In this document: piece after piece, positions 39,175 through 47,667 of the stretch | Numbering within the stretch: position 1 is the first letter of the stretch | How the letters are laid out: each line of letters begins with the position of its first letter | Assembly (NCBI GenBank): GCA_029261795.1 | Contig: JAJDAP010000104.1 | Span: forward strand, 1-50,095 | From: Deltaproteobacteria bacterium | Lineage (GTDB): Bacteria; Myxococcota_A; UBA9160; UBA6930 | Reading direction: 5' to 3' | Length of the DNA stretch: 50,095 bases | Notes under the pieces: generated by a model | Databases searched by the model: none | What the model saw: only the letters and a program-made list of their open reading frames with translations | Told to the model about the DNA's origin: nothing | Position numbers and translations under genes: made by a program

Positions 39175-40419
39175 ATGGCGCAGCCGATGGTCCAGCCGAG
39201 CCCCGCCCCTGTCGATCTCTCGAAGCCCGTCGATCTCGGCAGTGCGGACTTCTCGAACAACAAGTACGCCTACTATCCGTGGCTGCTCGAGGAGGCCCCG
39301 GTCTTCCAGGCGCGCGTAAGCTTCATGAAGATCATGGCCGTCACCCGCTACGATGATTGCGTCGAGCTGATGCGCGATCCGCGCTTCGTCCGCAACCGCA
39401 GCACGGCCACCGGCGGCAGCCGCATGCCGTTCCCGGTGCCGAAGTCCATCTCGCTGATCGCCCAGAGCATGATCATCGAGGACGATCCCGAACATCGCCG
39501 CCTGCGAAGCCTCGTGAACAAGGCGTTCAAGCCGGGCGCCGTCGCCGCCGTGCAGGAACCGGTCGAGCGCCTCGCCCACCAACTCATCGACAAGATGGAG
39601 AAGCAAGGCACGGTCGACCTCCTTCCCGCCTACTCCCTCCCCATTCCGGTCGCCGTCATCAGCCAGCTGATGGGCTGTGACGAGGAAGACACCGTGGCAT
39701 TCCAGGGGCTGATGAAGAACCTCTCCACGGGCCTCACCGGTTGGAACATGCTGCGCACCTTCGTGTTCCAGATGCCCGGCACCATCCGCTTCGTCCGCGA
39801 CCTCATCGCGCGAAAGCGAAAGAACCCGGGCGACGACATCCTCACCGGCCTCATCGAAGCCGAAGAAGATGGCGAACACCTCACCGAGGACGAGATCGTC
39901 GCGATGACCTTCCTGCTCGTCGTTGCCGGCTTCGAGACCACCGTCCACGCCATCGCCAACGGCGTCCTGGCGCTCCTCGACACGCCGGACCAGTTGAAGC
40001 GCCTCCGCGAAGACCCCGCATTGATCGACCCGGCCGTCGAAGAAATGCTCCGCCACCGCGGCCCCATCCACGGCACCAAGATGAACTATGCCACCGAAGA
40101 CGTAGAACTCCACGGCGTGACGATCCCGAAGGGAACGCCCGTCATCCCCATGCTAGGCGCCGCCAACCACGACCCGAGAGTCTTCGACGACCCCGAGACC
40201 TTCGACATCGGCCGCACCCCGAACCACCACCTTGCGTTCGGCCAAGGCGCCCACTTCTGCCTCGGCGCCCAACTCGCGCGCATGGAAATCAAGGTGGCAG
40301 TCCAGGCGCTGCTCGAGCGCAGCCCGAACCTGCGACTGGCGGTGCCGAGGGAAGAGATCGAGATGCATGCGATGCCGTTCTGGCATCGGTTGCAGGGGTT
40401 GCCGGTCAGGTTGGGTTAG
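39175..40419 (+). CDS. Cytochrome P450
   Basis: 414 residues from ATG 39175, with AAGGAGAAC upstream. N-terminal 'YAYYPWLLEEAPVFQ', 'EDDPEHRRLRSLVNKAFKP', I-helix 'AGFETTV' (251-257), E290-M-L-R293, heme loop 'FGQGAHFCLG' with Cys362. A soluble class I P450 of the CYP107-like general type ('ISQLMGCDEED', 'LARMEIKVAVQALLER'). Substrate unknown. Downstream of the crotonase in the same transcript; convergent with the carboxyltransferase gene 27 bp away. Confidence 0.92.
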   Translation: MAQPMVQPSPAPVDLSKPVDLGSADFSNNKYAYYPWLLEEAPVFQARVSFMKIMAVTRYDDCVELMRDPRFVRNRSTATGGSRMPFPVPKSISLIAQSMIIEDDPEHRRLRSLVNKAFKPGAVAAVQEPVERLAHQLIDKMEKQGTVDLLPAYSLPIPVAVISQLMGCDEEDTVAFQGLMKNLSTGLTGWNMLRTFVFQMPGTIRFVRDLIARKRKNPGDDILTGLIEAEEDGEHLTEDEIVAMTFLLVVAGFETTVHAIANGVLALLDTPDQLKRLREDPALIDPAVEEMLRHRGPIHGTKMNYATEDVELHGVTIPKGTPVIPMLGAANHDPRVFDDPETFDIGRTPNHHLAFGQGAHFCLGAQLARMEIKVAVQALLERSPNLRLAVPREEIEMHAMPFWHRLQGLPVRLG

Positions 40420-40446
40420 GCACGCCAGACGACGCTTGACCGGGCG

Positions 40447-42003
40447 CTAGGGCCGAGGGGAATAGGTGCGCGATCCGACTTGTGCGCTCAGCTCGCCATG
40501 AACTTCCCACGCCCACTCGCATAGCAACGGCCGGGTCTTCCGTGGGTCGATCAGCTCGTGCATACCGAACTCCTCCGCCCGCGGAAACACCGACTGCGCG
40601 GCGAACATCTCGTCCTCGAGTTCCGTGCGCCGCGCGTCCGGATCGTCCGCCGCCGCGATCTCCTTGCCGAATGCCAGGTGCACGCCGCTCTCCACCGGGA
40701 GGGCACCGCTCTGCATCGAGGGCCATGCGACGACGGTGCCGTCGGGGCCATAGTGGATGCCTTGGGCCACCCCGAAGCTCTTGCGCAGGACTACCGAGAA
40801 CCAGGGCACGCGCGTCTGCAGGACCGCGAACATCGCCTCCATCCCGTACCGGATCGTCCCGGCGGCTTCGGCTTCGGGGCCGATCTGGAAGCCGGGTTCG
40901 TCGACCAACGAGAGGATGGGGAGGTTGAAGGTGTCGCAGAGTTCGACGAAGCGACGGACCTTCTGGGCGCCGTCGGCCGACATGCCGCCACCGTAGATGG
41001 TGCAATCGTTGGCGAGGACACCTACGGGGTGGCCGTTCACGCGGGCGAGGCCGGTGACCTGGGAGCGGCCGTAGCGGGGGGCGATCTCGAAGAAGGAATC
41101 GCGGTCGACGATGTGGGCGATGACCTTTCGCACCTTGTAGGTCTTGCGGCGGTCGCGGGGGATGATCGAGAGGAGATCTTGTTCTTCGCGGCCGGGCGGA
41201 TCGTCGCATTCGGCGACGGGCGCGAGCTCCCAGGCGTTCGCGGGGAGGTAGGAGAGGAAGGCGCGGACCTGGGCGAGGGCGTCGGCTTCGTCTTCGGCGA
41301 CGTTGTTCACGACGCCGGACTTCAGGTGCACCTTCCATCCCCCCAGTTCTTCCTTTGTCAGTTTCTTGCCCGTCGCGCGTTCGACCAACGCGGGGCCACC
41401 TGTGAGGACGACGGCCGTATCCTTGGTCATCACCGAGAAGTGGGAGGCGGCAAGGCGTGCCGCGGGAAAGCCCGCGCACGGGCCGAGTGCGGCGCAGGCG
41501 ACCGGGATCTTGGCGAGCGCTTCCATCGCGAGCAGGTTCATAGGCGGCGGCTGCGTGAGGTCGTAGCCGGACTGGCCGCGGCGGCCGTAGCCGCCCGAGA
41601 TGCTGGCGCCGCCGCCTTCGAGGAGCCGCACCAACGGAATGCGGCGGCGGATGGCGAGGCTTTCGGCGTATTGGCTCTTCTTCAGGCTGGCCGGGGTGTA
41701 GGCGCCGCCGCGCACGGTGAAATCGTCGCCGCCCACGACCACGGGGCGGTCGGCGATGCGGCCGGTTCCGCCGACCAGGTTCGAAGGGCCGAACGAAACC
41801 GTGTTGCCGGCTTCGTCCACCTCGGCGTGGCCCGCGGTCGCGCCGAACTCGCGGAAGCTCTCGGCATCGAGCAATGCGTCGATGCGTTCGCGCACGGTGA
41901 GCCGGCCGAGGGCGTGATGTTTGTCGACGGCCGCGCTCCCGCCGAGTTCCTGGGCCCGGCGCCGGCGCGCCTCGATCTCCTCGACCTCGTCCTTCCAGCT
42001 CAT
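40447..42003 (-). CDS. Acyl-CoA carboxylase beta subunit (carboxyltransferase)
   Basis: 518 residues, the usual length of propionyl/methylcrotonyl/geranyl-CoA carboxylase beta chains. It begins 'KHHALGRLTVRERIDALLDAESFREFG'. The oxyanion segments 'LLEGGGASISGGYG' and 'LVDEPGFQIGP' and the CoA site 'GGPALVERATGKKLTKEELGGWKVH' are all visible. It transfers CO2 from biotin to an acyl-CoA. No biotin carboxylase/BCCP alpha subunit is in the window, so its partner lies elsewhere. It could serve propionyl-CoA, a product of sterol side-chain breakdown, but the substrate is not decided. Monocistronic, divergent from the SnoaL-like gene. Confidence 0.9.
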   Translation of the reverse strand: MSWKDEVEEIEARRRRAQELGGSAAVDKHHALGRLTVRERIDALLDAESFREFGATAGHAEVDEAGNTVSFGPSNLVGGTGRIADRPVVVGGDDFTVRGGAYTPASLKKSQYAESLAIRRRIPLVRLLEGGGASISGGYGRRGQSGYDLTQPPPMNLLAMEALAKIPVACAALGPCAGFPAARLAASHFSVMTKDTAVVLTGGPALVERATGKKLTKEELGGWKVHLKSGVVNNVAEDEADALAQVRAFLSYLPANAWELAPVAECDDPPGREEQDLLSIIPRDRRKTYKVRKVIAHIVDRDSFFEIAPRYGRSQVTGLARVNGHPVGVLANDCTIYGGGMSADGAQKVRRFVELCDTFNLPILSLVDEPGFQIGPEAEAAGTIRYGMEAMFAVLQTRVPWFSVVLRKSFGVAQGIHYGPDGTVVAWPSMQSGALPVESGVHLAFGKEIAAADDPDARRTELEDEMFAAQSVFPRAEEFGMHELIDPRKTRPLLCEWAWEVHGELSAQVGSRTYSPRP

Positions 42004-42061
42004 GGCGGGAACGTTAGCGGAACGCTCGCAGCGGCCGAAGCGCTCCTATAGAGTGGGCGGC

Positions 42062-42580
42062 ATGGCGACCCTCGAGGAGTTGGAGCAGCAGATCACGGCG
42101 TTGCGCACGCGTGTCGATGCGGCGGAGTCGGTGCAGGCGATCCAATCGTTGAAGGCCAACTACGCAATGCTCGTGGATGCGCGCTTCGTGAAGGGTGCCC
42201 AGGTCGAGGCGGCGCGCATGGCCGAAGTCGCCGATCAGATCGCCGCGCTCTTCACCGAGGACGGTGTCTGGGACGGCGGCCCCGCCCTCGGTCTGGCGAC
42301 CGGGCGCGAAGAGATCGCCGCGCGGATGCGCGAACCCACGCTCGTCTTCTCCTGGCACTTCTTCCTGAAGCCGCGCATCGAAGTCGAAGGCGACACAGCC
42401 CGCGCACGCTGGGACATCCTCTCGCCGTGCACGACCAGGGACGGCACCCCGCATTGGATGGTCGGCTTCGAGGACGACGAGTACCGCCGTGTCGACGGCG
42501 CCTGGCTCCACGCCCGCATGAAGCTCACCTCGGTATTCATGTCCCCGCACGAGACCGGTTGGCAGAAGGTCTGGTTCTGA
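42062..42580 (+). CDS. SnoaL-like (NTF2-fold) protein, 172 aa
   Basis: ATG 42062. 'MATLEELEQQITALRTRVDAAESVQAIQSLKANYAMLVD' is a coiled helix leading into the cone-shaped SnoaL fold: 'QIAALFTEDGVWDGGPALGLATGREEIAARM', 'FSWHFFLKPRIEVEGDTARARW' and 'EYRRVDGAWLHARMKLTSVF'. Such proteins act as small hydrolases, isomerases (like ketosteroid isomerase) or cyclases. The catalytic residues are not clear enough to assign a reaction. Divergent from the carboxyltransferase (58-bp gap). Confidence 0.82.
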   Translation: MATLEELEQQITALRTRVDAAESVQAIQSLKANYAMLVDARFVKGAQVEAARMAEVADQIAALFTEDGVWDGGPALGLATGREEIAARMREPTLVFSWHFFLKPRIEVEGDTARARWDILSPCTTRDGTPHWMVGFEDDEYRRVDGAWLHARMKLTSVFMSPHETGWQKVWF

Positions 42581-42599
42581 CCCGCCGATCTGCCCGCTC

Positions 42600-43256
42600 C
42601 TAGCCCGGAAGGAGATCCGCGAACACGAACCCGTCCCGCTCCTCGATCGGCCCGGGCCGAACGGCAATCGGCGACGAGAAGGTCGGCCCGTCCCAGGCGA
42701 AGCTGTGGAACTCGCCGTTCTCTCCACAAGGATCGACGCCCTCGGGCAGGTCGGCCACGAACGAGGCATCCCACTCGCGGCCCGCGAACGCTTTCGGAAG
42801 CAGCTTCGGATCGATGCAGGTGACCCGCGCGCGTAGACCGCCCGACTGCATTTCTTGCGCGAGCGCCTTCGTGTCGGGAACCCAGATCGGGAAAAGCGGC
42901 TCGAAGCCGGTTCCCTCGAGAAGCTTCAATCGGTAGTCGCGAATCTCCTCGAGGAACAGATCGCCGAACGCCATCGCGTTCACGTTCTCGCTGGCCGCCT
43001 GTTCGAGTAGCCCGCCGACCGCACGCTCATAGATCTCGTTCGTGCACGGATACGGAATGCGCACGATTCGCAGTGGAAGCCCGGCGGCATTGGCCTGCCG
43101 CCGCAGAAGCTCGGTCCTCACCGCATGCACCGAGACGCGGTCGAACGTCTCCGTCACCGTCGTGACGAGCGCCGTCACGTCGGTTCCGTTCTCGCGCAAC
43201 GTGTGCAGCGCCCAGGCGCTGTCCTTGCCGCTACTCCACCAGAGCCAGGTCGACAT
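42600..43256 (-). CDS. Dph6/MJ0570-type ATP-binding amidoligase-like protein
   Basis: 218 residues. 'WWSSGKDSAWALHTL' (residues about 6-20) is the N-type PP-loop. 'RIPYPCTNEIYERAVGGLL', 'VNAMAFGDLFLEEIRDYRLKLLEGTGFEPLFPIW' and 'DPCGENGEFHSFAWDGP' are the hallmark blocks of the diphthine-ammonia ligase family (ATP_bind_4). Bacteria lack diphthamide, so here it likely amidates or adenylates something else. The start overlaps the scramblase-like stop by one base (TGATG); last gene of a six-gene minus-strand operon. Confidence 0.88.
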   Translation of the reverse strand: MSTWLWWSSGKDSAWALHTLRENGTDVTALVTTVTETFDRVSVHAVRTELLRRQANAAGLPLRIVRIPYPCTNEIYERAVGGLLEQAASENVNAMAFGDLFLEEIRDYRLKLLEGTGFEPLFPIWVPDTKALAQEMQSGGLRARVTCIDPKLLPKAFAGREWDASFVADLPEGVDPCGENGEFHSFAWDGPTFSSPIAVRPGPIEERDGFVFADLLPG

Positions 43257-43906
43257 CAGTCGAAGAACCCGAGCAGGCCACCGCTGTTCGCGTTGTTTTC
43301 GAAGAAGTCGAAGTCGATGCTGAGCGCGGCTGCGAACAGGATCGCCTGCTCCATGTCGGTCCAGTCCCATTCCTGGAAGTCGATTCCGAAGGTGTCGGCG
43401 TCGGCGAAGATCTCTCGGGCGAGGCCGCCCCACTTCTTGCTGATGGTGGCTTCGCGGCGGCCCTCGTCGCCCTTCACGGGGAAGGTCCAGATGCGCCAGA
43501 GCGGGCTTCGCACGCGGGCGAAGGTGTGGCCGTGGACGTCGCGCAGATCGTACTTGCGGAAGATGATGCCGAAGCGTCGGTGCACGGAGCCGATCTCGTT
43601 GCCGTCCGGGGTCGTGATGCTCAGGTCGGAGAAAATGAAGAAGAATTTGCGGGAGAGCCGCAACAGGGTTTCGCCATGGACGTCGAACACGCCGACATCG
43701 AGCGGGCGATGGCTCCGCAGCAGGAAGCGCTTCACGTGGGCCATGAAACCGCCGCCCTGCTCGGCGACGCTGCCGAGCGAATCGCCGTCGTCCCCCAGGA
43801 TTTCGTACCGGTTCTTCGTTTCCCAATCGATCAGGATCTCGGTCCACTCCTTCTTCTGGCGCATGAAGACGCGTTGGCGGCCATCGAGAAACGGAAGCGG
43901 ATTCAT
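43256..43906 (-). CDS. Phospholipid-scramblase-family protein
   Basis: 216 residues from ATG 43906, which overlaps the transporter stop (ATGA). It begins 'MNPLPFLDGRQRVFMRQKK' and has the repeated beta-barrel pattern of the scramblase/LURP-like (tubby-like) fold: 'NRYEILGDDGDSLGSVAEQ', 'PLDVGVFDVHGETLLRLSR', 'VHRRFGIIFRKYDLRDVHG'. The end 'DMEQAILFAAALSIDFDFF' matches the C-terminal helix buried in the barrel. Bacterial members have no proven activity; lipid binding is a reasonable guess. The short His-poor N-terminus lacks a signal peptide. Confidence 0.82.
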   Translation of the reverse strand: MNPLPFLDGRQRVFMRQKKEWTEILIDWETKNRYEILGDDGDSLGSVAEQGGGFMAHVKRFLLRSHRPLDVGVFDVHGETLLRLSRKFFFIFSDLSITTPDGNEIGSVHRRFGIIFRKYDLRDVHGHTFARVRSPLWRIWTFPVKGDEGRREATISKKWGGLAREIFADADTFGIDFQEWDWTDMEQAILFAAALSIDFDFFENNANSGGLLGFFD

Positions 43907-45183
43907 GGGGTTTCCTCTCCGGACAAGACGTTGGCGAGATCCCGCGGGAGGGTTCGCGCGCAAAGTATGAAGAATGCGGCGGCCGAGGCACCAACGAGGG
44001 CGGCCACCGTGAGGGCCACGCGCAAGCCATAGGCCTCACTGACATAGCCAGCGACCAGCGGCCCTCCCCCCATTCCCACGATATTGAGGATTGCGAGTTG
44101 TGTCGCTGAAGCGGTTGCCCTCATTCGAGGCGGTACGAGGTTCTGGACGAGCGTCCAGAGGGAGCTCACGTAGACGTTGTTCAATAGATAGAAGATGGCG
44201 AAGCTCGCGATCGACGCGACCGGGCTCGGGGCCCACGCAAAGCCCAGGGCGAAGGGAAGTGCCGCTGCGGATGAAATGGCGGAAAGCCAGCCGTACCAGC
44301 GCGCGTCCTTCGTCGCGAATCGGTCTGCGAGGAAGCCACCTAGCGTGATTCCGATGGCTCCGGCGATTGCGGCGGTGACGCCGAACTGGAATCCGGCTTC
44401 AGCGGGCGACATCTCGAAGGTGCGACGCAGGAAAGAGACGCCCCAGGTCAAGACGGTGTACCCGAGGAAGGCCTGGCAGAGCGCCGCCAACATCAACGTC
44501 ACGAACGACGGAGTTCTCGTGAGCCTTCGCAGGATATCGCCGATACTGGGCGCCGCGGTATCTGTTCTTCCTTCGGAGGATCCGTGCGGCGGCTCCTTGA
44601 CGGTTGCCATCAGCAGGAGCGCGACCGGAATGCCGAGCGCACCGGCGGCGTAGAAGGCAGTCCGCCAATCGAACGCTTCGACGATCATTCCTCCGAACAC
44701 GAAACCGAAACCTGTCCCGAAGAAGATCCCCCAACCGTAGATTGCGAGCGCTGTTGCTCGCCTCTCGGGAGGGAAGTAGTCCGAAATCAGGGAGTGGGAT
44801 GGTGGGGTGCCGCCTGCCTCTCCGACCGCAACGCCGAACCTGGCGACGACCATCTGCAGGTACGAGGTGGTCGCGCCACTTACGACGGTCATCGCACTCC
44901 ACGCGGTAAGACAAACCGCGAGTACGCCCTTCCTGGACCAGACGTCTGCCAGGCGAGCGATGGGAAGGCCGGCGATCGTGTAGAAGGCAGCGAATGCCGT
45001 TGCCAGCCAACCCAGGTCCGAATCCGTGATGCCGAATTCCAGCTTCACGTCATCCTGCACCAACGCGAGCACCTGGCGATCGACGAAGTTCAGGATGTAG
45101 GCGAGCAGCAGGACGCCGAGGACGAAGGCCGAGTACGTGGGCTTCGGCTCGAACGCGCCTTCATTCGTTGCGTTGTCGCTCAC
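43903..45183 (-). CDS. MFS transporter, spinster-like
   Basis: 426 residues, twelve hydrophobic helices. N-terminal 'LAYILNFVDRQVLALV' (the 'N-x-x-D-R' motif of the spinster-type group), then 'LPIARLADVWSRKGVLAV' (MFS loop 2-3, G-x-L-x-D-R variant), 'VARFGVAVGEAGGTPPSHSLISDYFPPERRATALAIYGWG'. The family exports or imports organic anions, lipids and sugar conjugates. Third of three transporters in tandem; its start overlaps the preceding transporter stop (ATGA). A role in moving the P450 operon's substrate or product is inference. Confidence 0.9.
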   Translation of the reverse strand: MSDNATNEGAFEPKPTYSAFVLGVLLLAYILNFVDRQVLALVQDDVKLEFGITDSDLGWLATAFAAFYTIAGLPIARLADVWSRKGVLAVCLTAWSAMTVVSGATTSYLQMVVARFGVAVGEAGGTPPSHSLISDYFPPERRATALAIYGWGIFFGTGFGFVFGGMIVEAFDWRTAFYAAGALGIPVALLLMATVKEPPHGSSEGRTDTAAPSIGDILRRLTRTPSFVTLMLAALCQAFLGYTVLTWGVSFLRRTFEMSPAEAGFQFGVTAAIAGAIGITLGGFLADRFATKDARWYGWLSAISSAAALPFALGFAWAPSPVASIASFAIFYLLNNVYVSSLWTLVQNLVPPRMRATASATQLAILNIVGMGGGPLVAGYVSEAYGLRVALTVAALVGASAAAFFILCARTLPRDLANVLSGEETP

Positions 45184-46397
45184 GAAACCCTCTCACTCCC
45201 CGGCCGGCGTCCGACTTCGCGGCGGACCAGGACGAGCGAGCCTAGCATTGCCATTGTCGCGATCGCATAGAGCGTGTACGCGGATTCGTAGCTGCCCGTC
45301 CGGTCGTAGATGGCCTGGGTCAGTTGGGAGCCGAGGGGGCCCGCGAACATCAACGAGATCGACATGGCGCCGTAGATACGGGGCACGGTGCGCTCGCCGA
45401 ACACGTCGCCAACGACGAGGGGGAAAACGACGTCACGCGCTGCGACACCGAGCCCGTAGCTCAACAGGAAGAGGGCCAGGAACGGTTGCGCTGGCAGGAA
45501 GAACAGCAGGAGCGAACTCGCCGCGAGCAGCGCGAAGTCGAAGCGGAGCGCCAGTTGCGGCGCAACGCGATCGGCGACGAGACCGACCCCGATCTTGCTG
45601 AGGCCGCCGGCACCCACCGCCAGGGAATAGAGCGCGGCGGCGTCGCCCCGCGACATCCCCGCATCGAGGAACGTCGCGACGAAGGCATCGTTCATGCCGA
45701 CGAAGAAGAAGAAGTATGCGGACAGCCCCGCCAGCAAGACCCAGAAGGACCGGGTGCGCACGGCCTCACCGAACTCGAGTGCCGCACCCTCGCTGACGAC
45801 TCCCCCCGCCTGCCGCGAAGGCGGGGCCGCGCCCGCGAACCAGGCGAACGGCAGGATGATGACCGGGCCCACGAAGGCGAGGGTGAACAATGCGCTTCGC
45901 CAATCGCCGGCATCGGTCAGTGCCGCGAACGCGCGCGGCATGAACAGCCCGGCGACGTTCGATGCCGCGAATGCGAAGCCGAAACCGAGCCCACGGCTCT
46001 CTCTCAACCAGTTGGTGACGATGCCCGCGATCACCACGTCTCCGAGCCCGGCCATGGCGACGCCGAACAAGGCGTTCGCTGCATAGAGGTGCCAGAGTTC
46101 GGAGATCTGGGCGAGCAGCAGGAAGCTCACGGCGATGAGTAGCGTGCCGGCCAACAACACCGCGCGTTCGCCGACCCGCGCGGTGACGTGCCCGACCACG
46201 GCCAGGCCACCACCGAGGATGCCGAAGTAGAACCAGCGCGCCGCGGCGAACTGGGCGCGGCTCCAACCGAGATCTGTGGTGACTTCCGGGAGCAGCGGGC
46301 CGAACAGGTACATGTACCCGAGGCCGAGCTGGCAAACGAAACACGCGAAGACGATACCGGCGGCGCGGCCGCGCAGATCGCCGAGCCACGCCGTCAT
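45180..46397 (-). CDS. MFS transporter, monocarboxylate/oxalate-antiporter-like
   Basis: 405 residues with twelve hydrophobic helices. 'CQLGLGYMYLFGPLLPEVTTDLGWSRAQFAAA' is the N-terminal pattern of the MCT/OFA group (L-G-W-S). 'LVADRVAPQLALRFDF' is the second-half loop motif. Overlaps both neighbours by four bases. Substrate unknown, probably a carboxylate. Confidence 0.9.
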   Translation of the reverse strand: MTAWLGDLRGRAAGIVFACFVCQLGLGYMYLFGPLLPEVTTDLGWSRAQFAAARWFYFGILGGGLAVVGHVTARVGERAVLLAGTLLIAVSFLLLAQISELWHLYAANALFGVAMAGLGDVVIAGIVTNWLRESRGLGFGFAFAASNVAGLFMPRAFAALTDAGDWRSALFTLAFVGPVIILPFAWFAGAAPPSRQAGGVVSEGAALEFGEAVRTRSFWVLLAGLSAYFFFFVGMNDAFVATFLDAGMSRGDAAALYSLAVGAGGLSKIGVGLVADRVAPQLALRFDFALLAASSLLLFFLPAQPFLALFLLSYGLGVAARDVVFPLVVGDVFGERTVPRIYGAMSISLMFAGPLGSQLTQAIYDRTGSYESAYTLYAIATMAMLGSLVLVRREVGRRPGSERVS

Positions 46398-47605
46398 GCG
46401 GCGCTGGCTTCGCTCGGGGCTTCGGCGGCGGCCGGCCCGTTCCCGCCAGCGCCCCGCGGCAACCGGCGGGAAGTCAGGGTCATGGCGAGCATCAGGACGG
46501 CGCCGAACTGGAAGGGGAGGCTATGCGAGAAATCGTAGAGGATGCCGGCGAGGGCCGGTCCGAAGATCCGCGCCAGGGAGGCCGCCGACTGGAACGTGCC
46601 CATCACCGAGCCGCGGTCGCCGGAATCGGCCTGGAACGAGGCTAGTGCCATCAGCGAAGGCTGCGAAACGCCCCTGCCGACGGCCAACAGAAAGAGTGGC
46701 AACAACAACCACGCGACGGAGCCCGGCACCGGCACGAAGAAGAAGCCGACCACCATGATCGCGCCGCCGACGCTCACCAGGGTTCTTTCGGGGTAGCGCT
46801 CGGCGAGGCGTTTCATGCCGCCGCCCTGGATCCCGCCCATCACGACCGCCATGCCGAACAGGATCCACGAAACCTCGAACACGTCCCACGCGAAGGCGTC
46901 GATCATGTAGTACTGGAACATGTTCTCGAGTTGGGTGACCCCGAGCGAGAACAGCAGGTAGGCGAGGAAGAGACGACGGACGATCGGTTCCTTGAGCAAC
47001 GCGAAGCGCCCGCGGGGTGCGGCTTCCTCGCTGGTGGGCTCGGCGTGTGCTTCGGGCTCCTTCAACACGAAGAAGGCGACCGTCAGGTTGATCGCTGCGA
47101 GGCCCGCAGCGAAGAACATCGGTACGTCGTATCCGAAGGTGCCGAGGAAGCCGCCGATGACCGGGCCGAGCGTGAAACCCACTGCGAAGCTCGCGCCGAT
47201 CATTCCCATCCATCGCGTGCGCTCTTCTTCGGCGGTGACGTCGGCGACGTAGGCGGTGGCCACGCTCACGTTGGCGGCAAAGCCACCGGCCAACATACGA
47301 GCCGCGAACAAGCCGAGCAGCGAGTCGGCGAAGCCGAGCCAAGCGAGGGAGGCCGCGGTTCCCGCGATCGTGAACAACATGACGGGGCGTCGGCCGACGC
47401 GGTCCGAGAGCTTCCCCCAGAGCGGCGCGGCGACGAACTGGGCCACGGCGTAGGAGGACTGGACCAACCCTAGTTCGAGCCCACTCGCACCGAACTCGCG
47501 CGCCCAATAGGGCAACACGGGAACCACGATCCCGAATCCGATCAGGTCGACGATGACGACACTGAAGAGGACGGGGAGTGCCGCCTTCGAGCGTTCGGTC
47601 GGAAT
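46394..47605 (-). CDS. MFS transporter, TetA/drug-efflux-like, with probable ATT start
   Basis: 403 residues if started at ATT 47605. GTG 47527 is the first standard start, but it would cut helix 1 in half. The in-frame codons before it encode 'VVIVDLIGFGIVVPVLPYW', the exact TM1 pattern of TetA-type transporters. No ATG, GTG or TTG exists between the upstream stop and 47527; ATT has GGAG six bases before it. Other motifs are 'LWGKLSDRVGRRPVMLFT' (MFS signature), 'RMLAGGFAANVSVATAYVADVTAEEERTRWMGMIGASFAVGFTLGPVIGG' (motif C) and eleven further helices. A CTG at the Asp-Leu junction is a less likely start. First of three tandem transporters after the P450 gene. Confidence 0.82.
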   Translation of the reverse strand: MPTERSKAALPVLFSVVIVDLIGFGIVVPVLPYWAREFGASGLELGLVQSSYAVAQFVAAPLWGKLSDRVGRRPVMLFTIAGTAASLAWLGFADSLLGLFAARMLAGGFAANVSVATAYVADVTAEEERTRWMGMIGASFAVGFTLGPVIGGFLGTFGYDVPMFFAAGLAAINLTVAFFVLKEPEAHAEPTSEEAAPRGRFALLKEPIVRRLFLAYLLFSLGVTQLENMFQYYMIDAFAWDVFEVSWILFGMAVVMGGIQGGGMKRLAERYPERTLVSVGGAIMVVGFFFVPVPGSVAWLLLPLFLLAVGRGVSQPSLMALASFQADSGDRGSVMGTFQSAASLARIFGPALAGILYDFSHSLPFQFGAVLMLAMTLTSRRLPRGAGGNGPAAAEAPSEASAA

Positions 47606-47667
47606 GGTGGCTCCGGTGGTACCGGCGGCGGTTGCTCGCCAGTGGGCTGGGTGTTAGGCAGTACCGA

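Noticed and set aside
37317..39263. 648-codon version of the dienoyl-CoA-reductase-like SDR
   Set aside because: The extra N-terminal 356 codons are antisense to the crotonase and show no domain; ATG 38195 has a good ribosome-binding site and the family N-terminus.
40558..42051. 497-codon plus-strand open frame
   Set aside because: Exactly antisense to the acyl-CoA carboxylase beta gene, whose motifs are unambiguous.
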